Of a stretch of DNA of 64,000 bases, positions 53,356 through 61,711 are shown piece by piece (the stretch's first letter is position 1; each line of letters opens with the position of its first letter). Location of the stretch: positions 62,001 through 126,000 of the forward strand of contig NZ_VFVR01000004.1 in assembly GCF_006442205.1 (NCBI RefSeq), in the 5' to 3' direction. This stretch comes from Mesorhizobium sp. B2-3-12 (GTDB taxonomy: Bacteria > Pseudomonadota > Alphaproteobacteria > Rhizobiales > Rhizobiaceae). The notes under the pieces are model-generated. The model was given only the letters and a program-made list of their open reading frames with translations, had not been told where the DNA came from and searched no databases. A program made the position numbers and the translations under genes.

Positions 53356-54735
53356 TCAGAGATTGGCAAATACGCTGTTCACGGCATCGGCGGCCTTGGC
53401 CACCACGATGTCGGCTTCCTCGCGGGTCAGGCAGAGCGGCGGCGCGAAGCCGAGTATATCGCCCTGCGGCATGGCGCGGCCGATGACGCCGCTGGCGGCA
53501 AGTGCCGTGGCGACCTGCGGTCCGATCTTGAGCGAGGGATCGAAGAAGACACGGTCGTCGCGGTCTTTCACGAACTCCACCGCTGCCAGCATGCCGTCGC
53601 CGCGCACCTCGCCGACGTTCCTGTGACCGCCGACGGCCTTGGCCAGTTCGGCACGGAAATAAGCGCCGGTCTCGCCGGCATTCCGCACAAGGTCCATCTC
53701 ATCGATCAGTTCGAGATTGGCCACGCCTGCTGCGACGCAGATCGGATGCGCCGAATAGGTCCAGCCATGGCCAAGCGAGCCGAGCTTGTCTGAACCCTGC
53801 ACCAGCACCTGCCACATCTTGTCGGCGACGATGACGCCCGACAGCGGCGCATAGGCCGAAGTCAGGCCCTTGGCGATGGTGATCAGGTCAGGCTTGATGC
53901 CGTAATGGTCTGAGCCGAACATGGTGCCGAGCCGGCCGAAGCCCGTCACCACTTCGTCGGCGACCAGCAGCACGTCGTACTTCTTCAGCACCGCCTGGAT
54001 CTTCTCCCAGTAGCCGGCGGGCGGTGGCACGATGCCGCCAGTGCCGAGGATCGGCTCGCCGATGAAGGCGGCGACGGTTTCAGGCCCTTCGGCGAGGATC
54101 ATCTCCTCCAGCTTGTCGGCGCAATGCTGCGAGAACTGCTCCTCGCTCATCGAACGGTCGGCGCGGCGGAAATAATAGGGCGCCTCGGTGTGCAGGATCG
54201 GCGCGCGCGGCAGGTCGAAGGCATTGTGGAAGAGGTCCAGCCCGGTCAGCGATCCCGTCATCACGCCCGAGCCGTGATAGCCACGCCAGCGCGAGATGAT
54301 CTTTTTCTTCTCCGGCCGGCCGAGCACGTTGTTGTAGTACCAGATCAGCTTGATGTTGGTTTCGTTGGCATCCGAACCGGAGAGGCCGAAATAGACCCTC
54401 GACATGCCCTTCGGCGCGCGGTCGATGATCATCTTGGCAAGCGTGATCGAGGCCTCGGTGCCATGCCCGACATAGGCGTGGTAGTAGGCAAGGTTCCTGG
54501 CTTGCGCGGCGATGGCGTCAGCGATCTTCTGGCGGCCATAGCCGACATTGACGCAATAGAGGCCGGCGAAGGCATCGATGCTCTTCTTGCCATTGTTGTC
54601 CCAGACGGTCACGCCTTCGCCACCAGCCATGATGCGCGTCGGCGATTCACCCCGCGCATGCGTGCCCATATGGGTGGAGGGATGGAAGAAGTGATCGCGA
54701 TCCCAGGCGGAAAGTTCGTTGGACTGGTCGAGCAT
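53356..54735 (-). CDS. doeD: Class III aminotransferase, probable L-2,4-diaminobutyrate transaminase
   Basis: A 459-residue PLP enzyme of the ω-transaminase group: GLYCVNVGYGRQKIADAI, GLSGSDANETNIKL, RWRGYHGSG, VADEVVTGFGRLG and the PLP lysine in TIAKGLTSAYAPLSG. In ectoine catabolism DoeD converts L-2,4-diaminobutyrate to aspartate semialdehyde. The assignment rests on the neighbouring aldehyde dehydrogenase and the ehu/eut genes; the sequence alone would also fit a pyruvate-dependent ω-transaminase. Confidence 0.85.
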   Translation of the reverse strand: MLDQSNELSAWDRDHFFHPSTHMGTHARGESPTRIMAGGEGVTVWDNNGKKSIDAFAGLYCVNVGYGRQKIADAIAAQARNLAYYHAYVGHGTEASITLAKMIIDRAPKGMSRVYFGLSGSDANETNIKLIWYYNNVLGRPEKKKIISRWRGYHGSGVMTGSLTGLDLFHNAFDLPRAPILHTEAPYYFRRADRSMSEEQFSQHCADKLEEMILAEGPETVAAFIGEPILGTGGIVPPPAGYWEKIQAVLKKYDVLLVADEVVTGFGRLGTMFGSDHYGIKPDLITIAKGLTSAYAPLSGVIVADKMWQVLVQGSDKLGSLGHGWTYSAHPICVAAGVANLELIDEMDLVRNAGETGAYFRAELAKAVGGHRNVGEVRGDGMLAAVEFVKDRDDRVFFDPSLKIGPQVATALAASGVIGRAMPQGDILGFAPPLCLTREEADIVVAKAADAVNSVFANL

Positions 54736-54771
54736 CTTTTTGACTCCTGAGGAAAATGCGGCCCGCGCAGC

Positions 54772-56265
54772 TTACGCTACGTCGAGGCAGAGGTATTTGA
54801 GGTCGGTGAAAGCTTCGAGCCCGTGGCGTGAGCCTTCGCGGCCGATGCCGGACTGCTTGACGCCGCCGAACGGGATCGGCGCGCCGGTGATCTTGACGCG
54901 GTTGATGGCGACCATGCCGTAGTCGAGCGCGCGGCCCATGCGCTGCTGGCGCGCGCCGTTCTCGGTCACGACATAGGCGACCAGCCCGTACTCGGTTGCA
55001 TTGGCGCGGGCGATGATTTCGTCCTCGCTATCGAAGGGCGTGACGGCGGCAACCGGACCAAAAGTTTCCTCGCGCATGATCAGCGCCTCGTCAGGGACGT
55101 CTACCATCAGTGTCGGCTGGTAGAACAGCGGCCCGGCCTGATGGCGTTTGCCGCCGGCAAGGCAGCGCGCGCCAAGGGCTACGGCGTCGGCAACCTGCTC
55201 CTCGACCTTCTTGACGGCGCGCTCATGCATCAGCGGCCCGATGTCGATGTCATCAGCCAAGCCATTGCCGGCCCGCAGCGTCTCGATGCGTCTGGAAAAT
55301 GCGGCGCAGAAGCGGTCGTAGAGCGGACGCTGGACATAGATGCGGTTGGCGGCGAGGCAATCCTGGCCCGATGTGGCGAATTTGGCGTCGACGGCAATGG
55401 TCACCGCCTTGTCGATATCGGCATCGGCAAAGACGATCAGCGGCGCGTGGCCGCCGAGCTCCATTACCAGCCGCTTCATCGTCGGCGCGCTCTGGGCGGC
55501 GATCAGCCGGCCGATCTCGGTCGAACCGGTGAAACTCATGGCGCGCACGCGGGGGTCATCGCACATGCGGCCGACGATCGTCGCAGCCTTGCCGGTAATG
55601 ATGTTGAAGACGCCGGCGGGCAGGCCGGCGCGCTCGCCGAGTTCGGCCAGCGCCAGCGCCGACAGCGGCGTCTCCGAGGAGGGATGCGCCACGATGGTGC
55701 AGCCGGCGGCCAGTGCTGCGGCGGCCTTGCGGGTCAGCATGGCCGACGGAAAATTCCATGGCGTAACGACGCCGACAACCCCGAGCGGCTCGCGCCGCAC
55801 TATAATTTCCGCGTTCGGCAGATGGCTGGTGACACTCTCGGCGTTGAGACGCTTTGCCTCTTCGGCATACCATTCGACGAAGGAGGCGGCATAATCGATC
55901 TCGCCCAGCGACTCCTTCAACGGCTTGCCCTGCTCGAGCGTCATCAGCAGAGCCAGGTCATCCCTGGCGGCGACCATCAGCTCGAACCATTTTCGCAGGA
56001 TTTTCGAACGTTCCTGCGGCAGGATCGCTCGCCAGGCCGGGAAGGCGCGAGCGGCGGCATCGATCGCTCTCGTCGTCTGCCCTGAGTCGAGCGCGGCGAC
56101 GAAGGCGACCGTTGCGCCGGTAGCCGGATCGGTGACCTCGAAACTCTCTGCCGTCTCGCTCGCCGTCCAATGGCCATCGACATAGGCAAGTTCGCGCAGC
56201 AGCCGGCGGTCGGCGAGCCGGTCGAGCGCTTCATGGCGATGCGAGCGGGCGAAATGCGCGGACAT
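54772..56265 (-). CDS. doeC: Aldehyde dehydrogenase, probable L-aspartate-semialdehyde dehydrogenase
   Basis: A 497-residue dehydrogenase: VTPWNFPSAMLTRK, FTGSTEIGR, catalytic Glu in MELGGHAP, catalytic Cys in SGQDCLAANR, and EETFGPVAA. It resembles succinate-semialdehyde dehydrogenases. Placed before doeD and beside ectoine genes it most likely oxidises aspartate semialdehyde to aspartate. GGGAGG lies upstream of the ATG. It follows the Lrp-type regulator on the same strand after a 129-bp gap with a palindrome. Confidence 0.85.
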   Translation of the reverse strand: MSAHFARSHRHEALDRLADRRLLRELAYVDGHWTASETAESFEVTDPATGATVAFVAALDSGQTTRAIDAAARAFPAWRAILPQERSKILRKWFELMVAARDDLALLMTLEQGKPLKESLGEIDYAASFVEWYAEEAKRLNAESVTSHLPNAEIIVRREPLGVVGVVTPWNFPSAMLTRKAAAALAAGCTIVAHPSSETPLSALALAELGERAGLPAGVFNIITGKAATIVGRMCDDPRVRAMSFTGSTEIGRLIAAQSAPTMKRLVMELGGHAPLIVFADADIDKAVTIAVDAKFATSGQDCLAANRIYVQRPLYDRFCAAFSRRIETLRAGNGLADDIDIGPLMHERAVKKVEEQVADAVALGARCLAGGKRHQAGPLFYQPTLMVDVPDEALIMREETFGPVAAVTPFDSEDEIIARANATEYGLVAYVVTENGARQQRMGRALDYGMVAINRVKITGAPIPFGGVKQSGIGREGSRHGLEAFTDLKYLCLDVA

Positions 56266-56347
56266 GGTCGAAGCCTCCCGGTTAGGTTTGATCCGGGAAG
56301 ACTACCCATCACCGGCAGACAGAGAGGCTGTTTGGACGCCCGACCGT

Positions 56348-56362
56348 AGAGAGAATCTCTCT
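56348..56362. promoter_or_regulatory. Palindrome between the Lrp-type regulator and doeC
   Basis: AGAGAGAATCTCTCT is a perfect 7-bp inverted repeat around one base, 83 bp upstream of the doeC start. Lrp/AsnC proteins bind A/T-containing palindromes, so this is a candidate operator for the adjacent regulator. Confidence 0.4.
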
Positions 56363-56394
56363 ATTGCGCCGAGAGGGCAGTCGATCTCTCCGGT

Positions 56395-56886
56395 CTACGT
56401 CAACGGCGGCAACAGGTCCGCTATGGGCAGGGCGATATCATCCTTCACCGTCTTGATGACGATATAGGTGAAGTAGCGGTCGATGCCGATCTCACGCTCG
56501 AGCAGGGAATCCACCAGGCGCTGGTAGGCGTCGATGTCGCGCGCCATCACCTTCAGCACATAGTCGACGCCGCCGCCCACCGACCAGCAGGCGACGATCT
56601 CCGGGATGTCGCGGATCACGCGCTCGAAGCGGTCGAAATCGGCCTGGCGGTGACTGGCCAGCGTCACCTCCATCAGCACTGTGGCGACAGGCGCCACGAC
56701 GCGCATGGCGATGCGGGCGTGATAGCCCGAGACGATCCCGGCTTGTTCCAGCTTGCGCAGCCGCATCCAGCACGGTGTCGGCGAAAGCCCGACCTGCTCG
56801 GCCAGCGCCAGCTTCGTGATGCGCCCGTCACGCTGGATGGCGTCGAGGATTTTGAGGTCGATCGCGTCGAGTTTCGCAGCAGTCAT
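56395..56886 (-). CDS. Lrp/AsnC-family transcriptional regulator (DoeX-like position)
   Basis: A 163-residue regulator. The helix-turn-helix reads LDAIDLKILDAIQRDGRITKLALAEQVGLSPTPCWMRLRKLEQAGIV, followed by an RAM effector domain with GVDYVLKVMARDIDAYQRLVDSLL. The start at MTAAKL is preferred over an ATG 10 codons upstream. It is divergent from enuR across 83 bp. Ectoine clusters often carry an AsnC-type gene (DoeX) that senses a pathway intermediate. Confidence 0.9.
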   Translation of the reverse strand: MTAAKLDAIDLKILDAIQRDGRITKLALAEQVGLSPTPCWMRLRKLEQAGIVSGYHARIAMRVVAPVATVLMEVTLASHRQADFDRFERVIRDIPEIVACWSVGGGVDYVLKVMARDIDAYQRLVDSLLEREIGIDRYFTYIVIKTVKDDIALPIADLLPPLT

Positions 56887-56935
56887 CAGCGCCCACTTTT
56901 TCGTCCATCGTACCATGAGGGCGCATTATTTCGAT

Positions 56936-56944
56936 TGTCAATTG
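56936..56944. promoter_or_regulatory. TGTCAATTG element in the Lrp / enuR divergent region
   Basis: TGTCAATTG lies 26 bp upstream of the enuR start. Its exact reverse complement CAATTGACA occurs at 58413-58421 in front of ehuA. A shared 9-bp word at both EnuR-linked promoters is a candidate part of the EnuR operator. Confidence 0.4.
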
Positions 56945-56969
56945 CACTGATTTCGATCTCTAATAAGTC

Positions 56970-58355
56970 ATGACATTGTGGCAACCCGATCCCGCGCTGA
57001 TCCGTCGGCCAGCCTATCAATCATTGGCCGACCAGTTCGCGCGCGCCATCCATGACGGGCGCCTGGCCAATGGCGCGCGGCTGCCGACGCATCGCCGGCT
57101 GGCGGACGATCTCAAGCTCTCGGTGCAGACGGTCAGCCGCGCCTATGAGGAACTGATCCGGCGCGGCCTGATTTCGGGCGAGATCGGCCGCGGCAGCTTC
57201 GTCCAGACACAGCGTCGCGAACCCGAGCCGCCCTATCTGCCCGAACGCCTTGGTGAGGTCATCGATCTTTCCATCCTGAAGCCGGTCTGCGAGCCGATGC
57301 ATCTGGAGCGGATGAAGCAGGCGCTCGGATGGCTGGCCGAAAACCTGCCGTCGAGTTCGGCGCTGTCGTTCCGGCCAAACATGGTGTTTCCGCGCCACCG
57401 CGCCGTGGCGGTCGAATGGCTGAAACTTTGTGGGCTGGATGCCTCCGCGCAGAACATCAGCCTGACCAACGGCGCTACCGCCGGCATGACGGTAGCACTG
57501 ATGAGCGTCGCGCCGCCCGGCTCGACCGTTGCTACCGAGGCCATTGGTCACCACACGCTGGTGCCGCTCGCCCGCTATCTCGGCTTCAACCTGCAGGGCC
57601 TGCCGATCGACGGCAACGGCCTCATTCCGGAAGCGCTGGACGAGGCCTGCAAGCTGTCCGACATTCGGGCTGTCTTCGTGCAGCCGTCGGTGATCAATCC
57701 CACCGCAACGCTGATGGATGCACGGCGGCGCGAAGAGATCGCGGCGGTGGCGCGCAAGCATGACATCGCCATTATCGAAAACGATGTGCTGGGCCCGCTG
57801 GTCGAGGACCGGCCGCCTCCGGTCGCGGCCTTCGCTCCGGAGCGGACGCTCTACGTCACCTCCTTCACCAAGATCACCGTGCCCGGTCTACGCATCGGCT
57901 ATCTCGCCGCGCCCGACCGTTACGTCGCCGCCGTCGCCAACCGGCACCTGGTCTCGAACTGGATGGCGACACCGATGGTGGCAGAGATCGCCACCAAATG
58001 GGTGACCGACGGCACCGCGATGGAACTGGTGCGCTGGCAGCGCACGGCGCTGCGGCGGCGGCAGGACATTGCCGCCGAGGTGCTTGCCGGCGTCGACTAC
58101 CGTGCCCGTCGCGATGGATTGCATATCTGGCTGCAACTGCCTGCCGACCGTTCCGAGGAGAGCTTTGTCGCCCAGGCCAGGTTGCAAGGCGTGGCCATCG
58201 CACCAGGCACCTCGTTCCGCATTTCGGATGCGCCCTGGCATCCGGCGGTGCGCATCTCGCTGGGGTCGACCACCGAGGGGGAACTGCGCGCCGGTCTCGG
58301 CGTTGTCACCAAGCTGTTGCTTGGCGATCCGGAGCATCTGCTGCTGGCGATTTAG
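56970..58355 (+). CDS. enuR: MocR/GntR-family regulator with aminotransferase-like domain, ectoine-responsive
   Basis: A 461-residue regulator. The N-terminal winged helix (LADQFARAIHDGRL to GRGSFVQT, about 19-80) is fused to a fold-type I aminotransferase domain whose PLP lysine is Lys301 in TSFTKITVPGLRIGY. In EnuR the PLP domain binds α-acetyl-L-2,4-diaminobutyrate or 2,4-diaminobutyrate and relieves repression of ectoine uptake and breakdown genes. Its position directly upstream of ehuABCD-eutABC supports this identity. Confidence 0.88.
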   Translation: MTLWQPDPALIRRPAYQSLADQFARAIHDGRLANGARLPTHRRLADDLKLSVQTVSRAYEELIRRGLISGEIGRGSFVQTQRREPEPPYLPERLGEVIDLSILKPVCEPMHLERMKQALGWLAENLPSSSALSFRPNMVFPRHRAVAVEWLKLCGLDASAQNISLTNGATAGMTVALMSVAPPGSTVATEAIGHHTLVPLARYLGFNLQGLPIDGNGLIPEALDEACKLSDIRAVFVQPSVINPTATLMDARRREEIAAVARKHDIAIIENDVLGPLVEDRPPPVAAFAPERTLYVTSFTKITVPGLRIGYLAAPDRYVAAVANRHLVSNWMATPMVAEIATKWVTDGTAMELVRWQRTALRRRQDIAAEVLAGVDYRARRDGLHIWLQLPADRSEESFVAQARLQGVAIAPGTSFRISDAPWHPAVRISLGSTTEGELRAGLGVVTKLLLGDPEHLLLAI

Positions 58356-58391
58356 GCTCGCAATGCTCCGAAATTGTGCGGAATCACAAAT

Positions 58392-58425
58392 ATTGTCATG
58401 ATATTATTTTATCAATTGACATGAT
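58392..58425 (+). promoter_or_regulatory. Promoter/operator region of the ehu-eut operon
   Basis: ATTGTCATGAT (58392-58402) and ATTGACATGAT (58415-58425) form a direct repeat with 10 of 11 matches, 23 bp apart, separated by an AT-rich stretch. TTGACA within the second copy (58416-58421), followed 17 bp later by a weak CATCGT, is a plausible promoter, so a bound regulator would cover the -35 box. Confidence 0.5.
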
Positions 58426-58480
58426 TTGGCGCGTTCCCCATCGTTAAGGGCACAGGCTTCTCCTGCACGGGGAAATTCAT

Positions 58481-59272
58481 TTGTCCGCAACCACGCCCAT
58501 CATCAAGATCGACGGCATCTCGAAGAGCTTTGGCAGCTTCAAGGTGCTGGACGGCCTGTCGATGCAGGTCATGCCGCGCGAAAAGTTGGCGCTGATCGGC
58601 CCTTCCGGTTCCGGCAAGACGACCATCCTGCGCATCCTGATGACGCTGGAGCGTATCGACGGAGGCCATATCCAGATCGAGGGCGAGCAGCTCTACCACA
58701 TGGAACGCAACGGCCAGCTGCTGCCGGCCGACGAGCGGCATCTCGCGCGGATGCGCCAGAAGATCGGCATGGTCTTCCAACTGTTCAACCTGTTTCCGCA
58801 CAAGAGCGTCATCGACAATGTGACGCTGGCGCCGATGCTGACCAAGGGCACGCCGCGCGCCGCCGAGCAGAAGCGGGCGATGGAACTGCTCGACATGGTC
58901 GGCATGGCCGACAAGGCCAAGGCGATGCCGGCGCAACTGTCCGGCGGCCAGAAGCAGCGCGTGGCGATCGCCCGTGCGCTCGCTTTGCAGCCGAAGATAA
59001 TGCTGTTCGACGAGGTGACATCGGCGCTCGATCCGGAACTGGTCGAGGAGGTGCTCAACGTCTTGTGGCGGCTCTGCGCCGAGACCGACATGACCATGCT
59101 GCTGGTCACGCACGAGATGGGGTTCGCCCACGACTTCGCCGACCGGGTGCTGTTCTTCGATCGCGGCCGAATAGTCGAGGAAGGCAAGCCCGACGAGATT
59201 TTCCGCAATCCCAAGCAGGAACGCACGCAAGGCTTCCTGAAGAAGATCATCGCGGCCGGACACCGTGTCTGA
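58481..59272 (+). CDS. ehuA: Ectoine/hydroxyectoine ABC transporter ATP-binding protein
   Basis: A 263-residue polar amino-acid-type ATPase: Walker A GPSGSGKTT, Q-loop FQLFNLFPHKSVIDNV, signature [15 protein letters not shown], Walker [18 protein letters not shown] (Val replaces the usual Pro) and switch His in VTHEMGFAH. The start is TTG at 58481 with GGGGA upstream. Order and class match EhuA of the Sinorhizobium ehuABCD-eutABCDE operon. Confidence 0.92.
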   Translation: MSATTPIIKIDGISKSFGSFKVLDGLSMQVMPREKLALIGPSGSGKTTILRILMTLERIDGGHIQIEGEQLYHMERNGQLLPADERHLARMRQKIGMVFQLFNLFPHKSVIDNVTLAPMLTKGTPRAAEQKRAMELLDMVGMADKAKAMPAQLSGGQKQRVAIARALALQPKIMLFDEVTSALDPELVEEVLNVLWRLCAETDMTMLLVTHEMGFAHDFADRVLFFDRGRIVEEGKPDEIFRNPKQERTQGFLKKIIAAGHRV

Positions 59273-59342
59273 CCGCATGCCAAGGCGGCGAATGCCGTCC
59301 TGAAATCACGCAAACCAAGACAAGAACAAGGAGTTGGGAACA

Positions 59343-60194
59343 ATGAAGAAACTTGGCATTCTGGCCGGCGTCGCCGGTCTTGCACTGACGGCGGTTCTGG
59401 CCGCCTCGATCCCGGGTTCGGCTGATGACAGCAAGCTCGAGCAGCTCAAGTCGCAGGGCTTCGCCCGCCTCGCCATCGCCAACGAGCCGCCCTATACGGC
59501 AGTCGCCGCCGACGGCAAGGTTTCGGGTGCGGCGCCTGACGTGGCGCGCGAGATATTCAAGCGCCTGGGCGTCGCCGATGTCGCCGCCTCGATCTCGGAA
59601 TATGGCGCCATGATCCCCGGCCTGCAGGCCGGCCGCTTCGACGTCGTCACCGCCGGCCTGTTCATGAAGCCGGAGCGCTGCGCGGCGGTTGCCTATTCCG
59701 AGCCGGTTCTGTGCGACGCCGAAGCGATGCTGGTGAAGAAAGGCAATCCGAAAGGCTTCAAGAGCTACGAGGATGTCGCCAAGGACACGTCCGCCACGAT
59801 CGGCGCGCCCGGCGGCGGCACCGAGGAGAAGCTGGCGCTCAACGCCGGCGTGCCGCGTGAACGTGTCATCGTCGTGCCGGATGGCCAGAGCGGCCTCAAG
59901 ATGGTGCAGGACGGCCGCATCGACGCCTACTCGTTGCCCGTGCTCTCGATCAACGACCTGATGAAGAAAGCCGCCGATCCGAACCTCGAAGTCATCGCGC
60001 CGGTGCAGGGCGCTCCGGTCTATTGCGACGGCGCTGCCTTCAAGAAGGGCGACGAGGCCCTGCGCGACGCCTTCGACGTCGAACTGGCCAAGATGAAGAA
60101 GTCGGGTGAGTTCGCCAAGATCATCGAGCCCTACGGCTTCTCGGCCGCCGCCGCGATGTCGACCACGCGCGACAAACTCTGCGCCGCGAAGTGA
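59343..60194 (+). CDS. ehuB: Ectoine/hydroxyectoine ABC transporter substrate-binding protein
   Basis: A 283-residue periplasmic protein of family 3. The signal peptide is about residues 1-28 (LALTAVLAASIPGSADD). QGFARLAIANEPPYTAVAADGKVSGAAPDVAREIFKRLGV and GLQAGRFDVVTAGLFMKPERC are typical of EhuB, which binds ectoine through aromatic and acidic residues. AGGAG precedes the ATG. It is followed by a palindromic repeat rather than directly by the permease. Confidence 0.92.
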   Translation: MKKLGILAGVAGLALTAVLAASIPGSADDSKLEQLKSQGFARLAIANEPPYTAVAADGKVSGAAPDVAREIFKRLGVADVAASISEYGAMIPGLQAGRFDVVTAGLFMKPERCAAVAYSEPVLCDAEAMLVKKGNPKGFKSYEDVAKDTSATIGAPGGGTEEKLALNAGVPRERVIVVPDGQSGLKMVQDGRIDAYSLPVLSINDLMKKAADPNLEVIAPVQGAPVYCDGAAFKKGDEALRDAFDVELAKMKKSGEFAKIIEPYGFSAAAAMSTTRDKLCAAK

Positions 60195-60200
60195 CTTTTA

Positions 60201-60328
60201 CCTTCTCCCCGTTTCACGGGGAGAAGGTGTCACGAAGTGACGGATGAGGGGCGGCGCCAAGTTTGGAGAAGCTAGCGCTGCCCCTCATCTGCCTGCCGGC
60301 ATCTTCTCCCCGTGAACGGGGAGAAGGA
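60201..60328. repeat. Mesorhizobium-type palindromic repeat inside the ehu operon
   Basis: CCTTCTCCCCG (60201-60211) pairs with CGGGGAGAAGG (60217-60227). A central GATGAGGGGCGGCGC (60244-60258) is nearly complementary to GCGCTGCCCCTCATC (60275-60289), and a second CTTCTCCCCGT/ACGGGGAGAAG hairpin closes the element (60303-60327). This CCTTCTCCCCG...GATGAGGGGC family is a dispersed repeat in rhizobial genomes. It sits between ehuB and ehuC. Confidence 0.85.
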
Positions 60329-60354
60329 AGCCAATCGCCAACGTTGGAACCCAG

Positions 60355-61014
60355 ATGACCCAGTGGTCCGGCTATTTCGGCCTGATAATGCAGGGAGCGC
60401 TTGTCACCATCGAGCTGACGCTGATGGGGTCGGTGCTTGCCCTGGTCATGGCCTTTCTCGCTGGCATGGGGCGGCTGTCGCGCTTCTTCGTGCTGCGCGC
60501 GCTTGCCACCGCCTATATCGAATTCTTCCGCGGCACCTCGATCTTCGTGCAACTGTTCTTCGCTTACTTCGTCTTGCCCCTGGTGGGTTTCGAGCTCACC
60601 CCGTTGCAGGCCGGCGTGTTGGCGCTCGGCCTCAATGTCGGCGCCTATGCCGCCGAAGTGGTGCGCGGCGCCGTGCAATCGATCGGTCGCGAGCAGCACG
60701 AGGCCTGCATCGCCCTCAATCTCGGCCGCTGGCAAGGCATGCGCCATGTCATCCTGCCGCAAGCGTTTCTGGTGATGCTGCCGACCTTCGGCAACAATGC
60801 CATCGAGTTGCTCAAGGCGACATCGGTCGTCTCGCTGATTTCGCTCGCCGACCTGACCTTCCAGGCGCAGGTGGTGCGCGCCCAGACCGGCAATACCATG
60901 GTGCCGTTCACCACCATTCTCGTCATCTATTTCATCCTGGCGCTGCTCATCTCATGGGGTGTGCGCTCGCTGGAACGCCGCATGGCACGCGGCCTCGACG
61001 GAGTGCGCGTCTGA
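60355..61014 (+). CDS. ehuC: Ectoine/hydroxyectoine ABC transporter permease
   Basis: A 219-residue inner-membrane protein of the HisM/GlnP type: YIEFFRGTSIFVQLFFAYFVLP and the EAA loop HEACIALNLGRWQGMRHVILPQAFLVMLPTF. It starts 27 bp after the palindromic repeat. It heterodimerises with the EhuD-like permease. Confidence 0.92.
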   Translation: MTQWSGYFGLIMQGALVTIELTLMGSVLALVMAFLAGMGRLSRFFVLRALATAYIEFFRGTSIFVQLFFAYFVLPLVGFELTPLQAGVLALGLNVGAYAAEVVRGAVQSIGREQHEACIALNLGRWQGMRHVILPQAFLVMLPTFGNNAIELLKATSVVSLISLADLTFQAQVVRAQTGNTMVPFTTILVIYFILALLISWGVRSLERRMARGLDGVRV

Positions 61015-61048
61015 TGGCCAGAGCATTCCTGATGAATCGGGCCCGCTG

Positions 61049-61708
61049 ATGGATTGGGATTGGAATTTCGTCTGGGAGATCATGCCGACCCTGATCCAGG
61101 GGGTGAAGATCACCATCCTGGCGACGCTGCTCGGCTCGGTGCTGGCGGCGATTGTCGGGTTGGGCATCGCGCTGGCGCGCCGCTCGCCCAACAAGGCCTT
61201 GTCGCGCGGCGTTGGTTGGGTGGCCGAATTCATCCGTGGCACACCGCTCCTGGTGCAGCTCTATTTCATCTTCTACGTGCTGCCCGACATCGGCATCCTC
61301 TTGCCCCCGCTGGTCGCCGGCGCCATCGGGCTCGGGCTGCACTACGGCACCTACACGGCGGAGGTCTACCGCGCCGGCATCGACAATGTGCCGCGTGGCC
61401 AGTGGGAGGCCGCCAAGGCGTGCAATCTCAGCGCCCGGCAGACCTGGTCCCACATCATCATCCCGCAGGCCATCCCGCCGATGATCCCGGCCTTGGCCAA
61501 CTACTTCATCGCCATGTTCAAGGAGACGCCGCTGCTCTCGGCGATCACCGTTCTGGAGCTGATGAACCAGGCCAAGAGCGTCGCCAACACCTATTATCGA
61601 TACCTTGAGCCGATCACACTGGTCGGCGCCTTCTTCCTTGCCATCAGCCTGATTTCGGTCGTGCTGCTGCGCTGGCTGGAACGCCGCTACGGCAAGATCG
61701 AAAGATAG
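61049..61708 (+). CDS. ehuD: Ectoine/hydroxyectoine ABC transporter permease
   Basis: A 219-residue permease: AEFIRGTPLLVQLYFIFYVLPD and the EAA loop WEAAKACNLSARQTWSHIIIPQAIPPMIPAL. The start at MDWDWN is preferred; the frame is open 30 codons earlier but those codons overlap ehuC. It lies 3 bp before eutA, so it is cotranscribed with the catabolic genes. Confidence 0.92.
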   Translation: MDWDWNFVWEIMPTLIQGVKITILATLLGSVLAAIVGLGIALARRSPNKALSRGVGWVAEFIRGTPLLVQLYFIFYVLPDIGILLPPLVAGAIGLGLHYGTYTAEVYRAGIDNVPRGQWEAAKACNLSARQTWSHIIIPQAIPPMIPALANYFIAMFKETPLLSAITVLELMNQAKSVANTYYRYLEPITLVGAFFLAISLISVVLLRWLERRYGKIER

Positions 61709-61711
61709 AAG

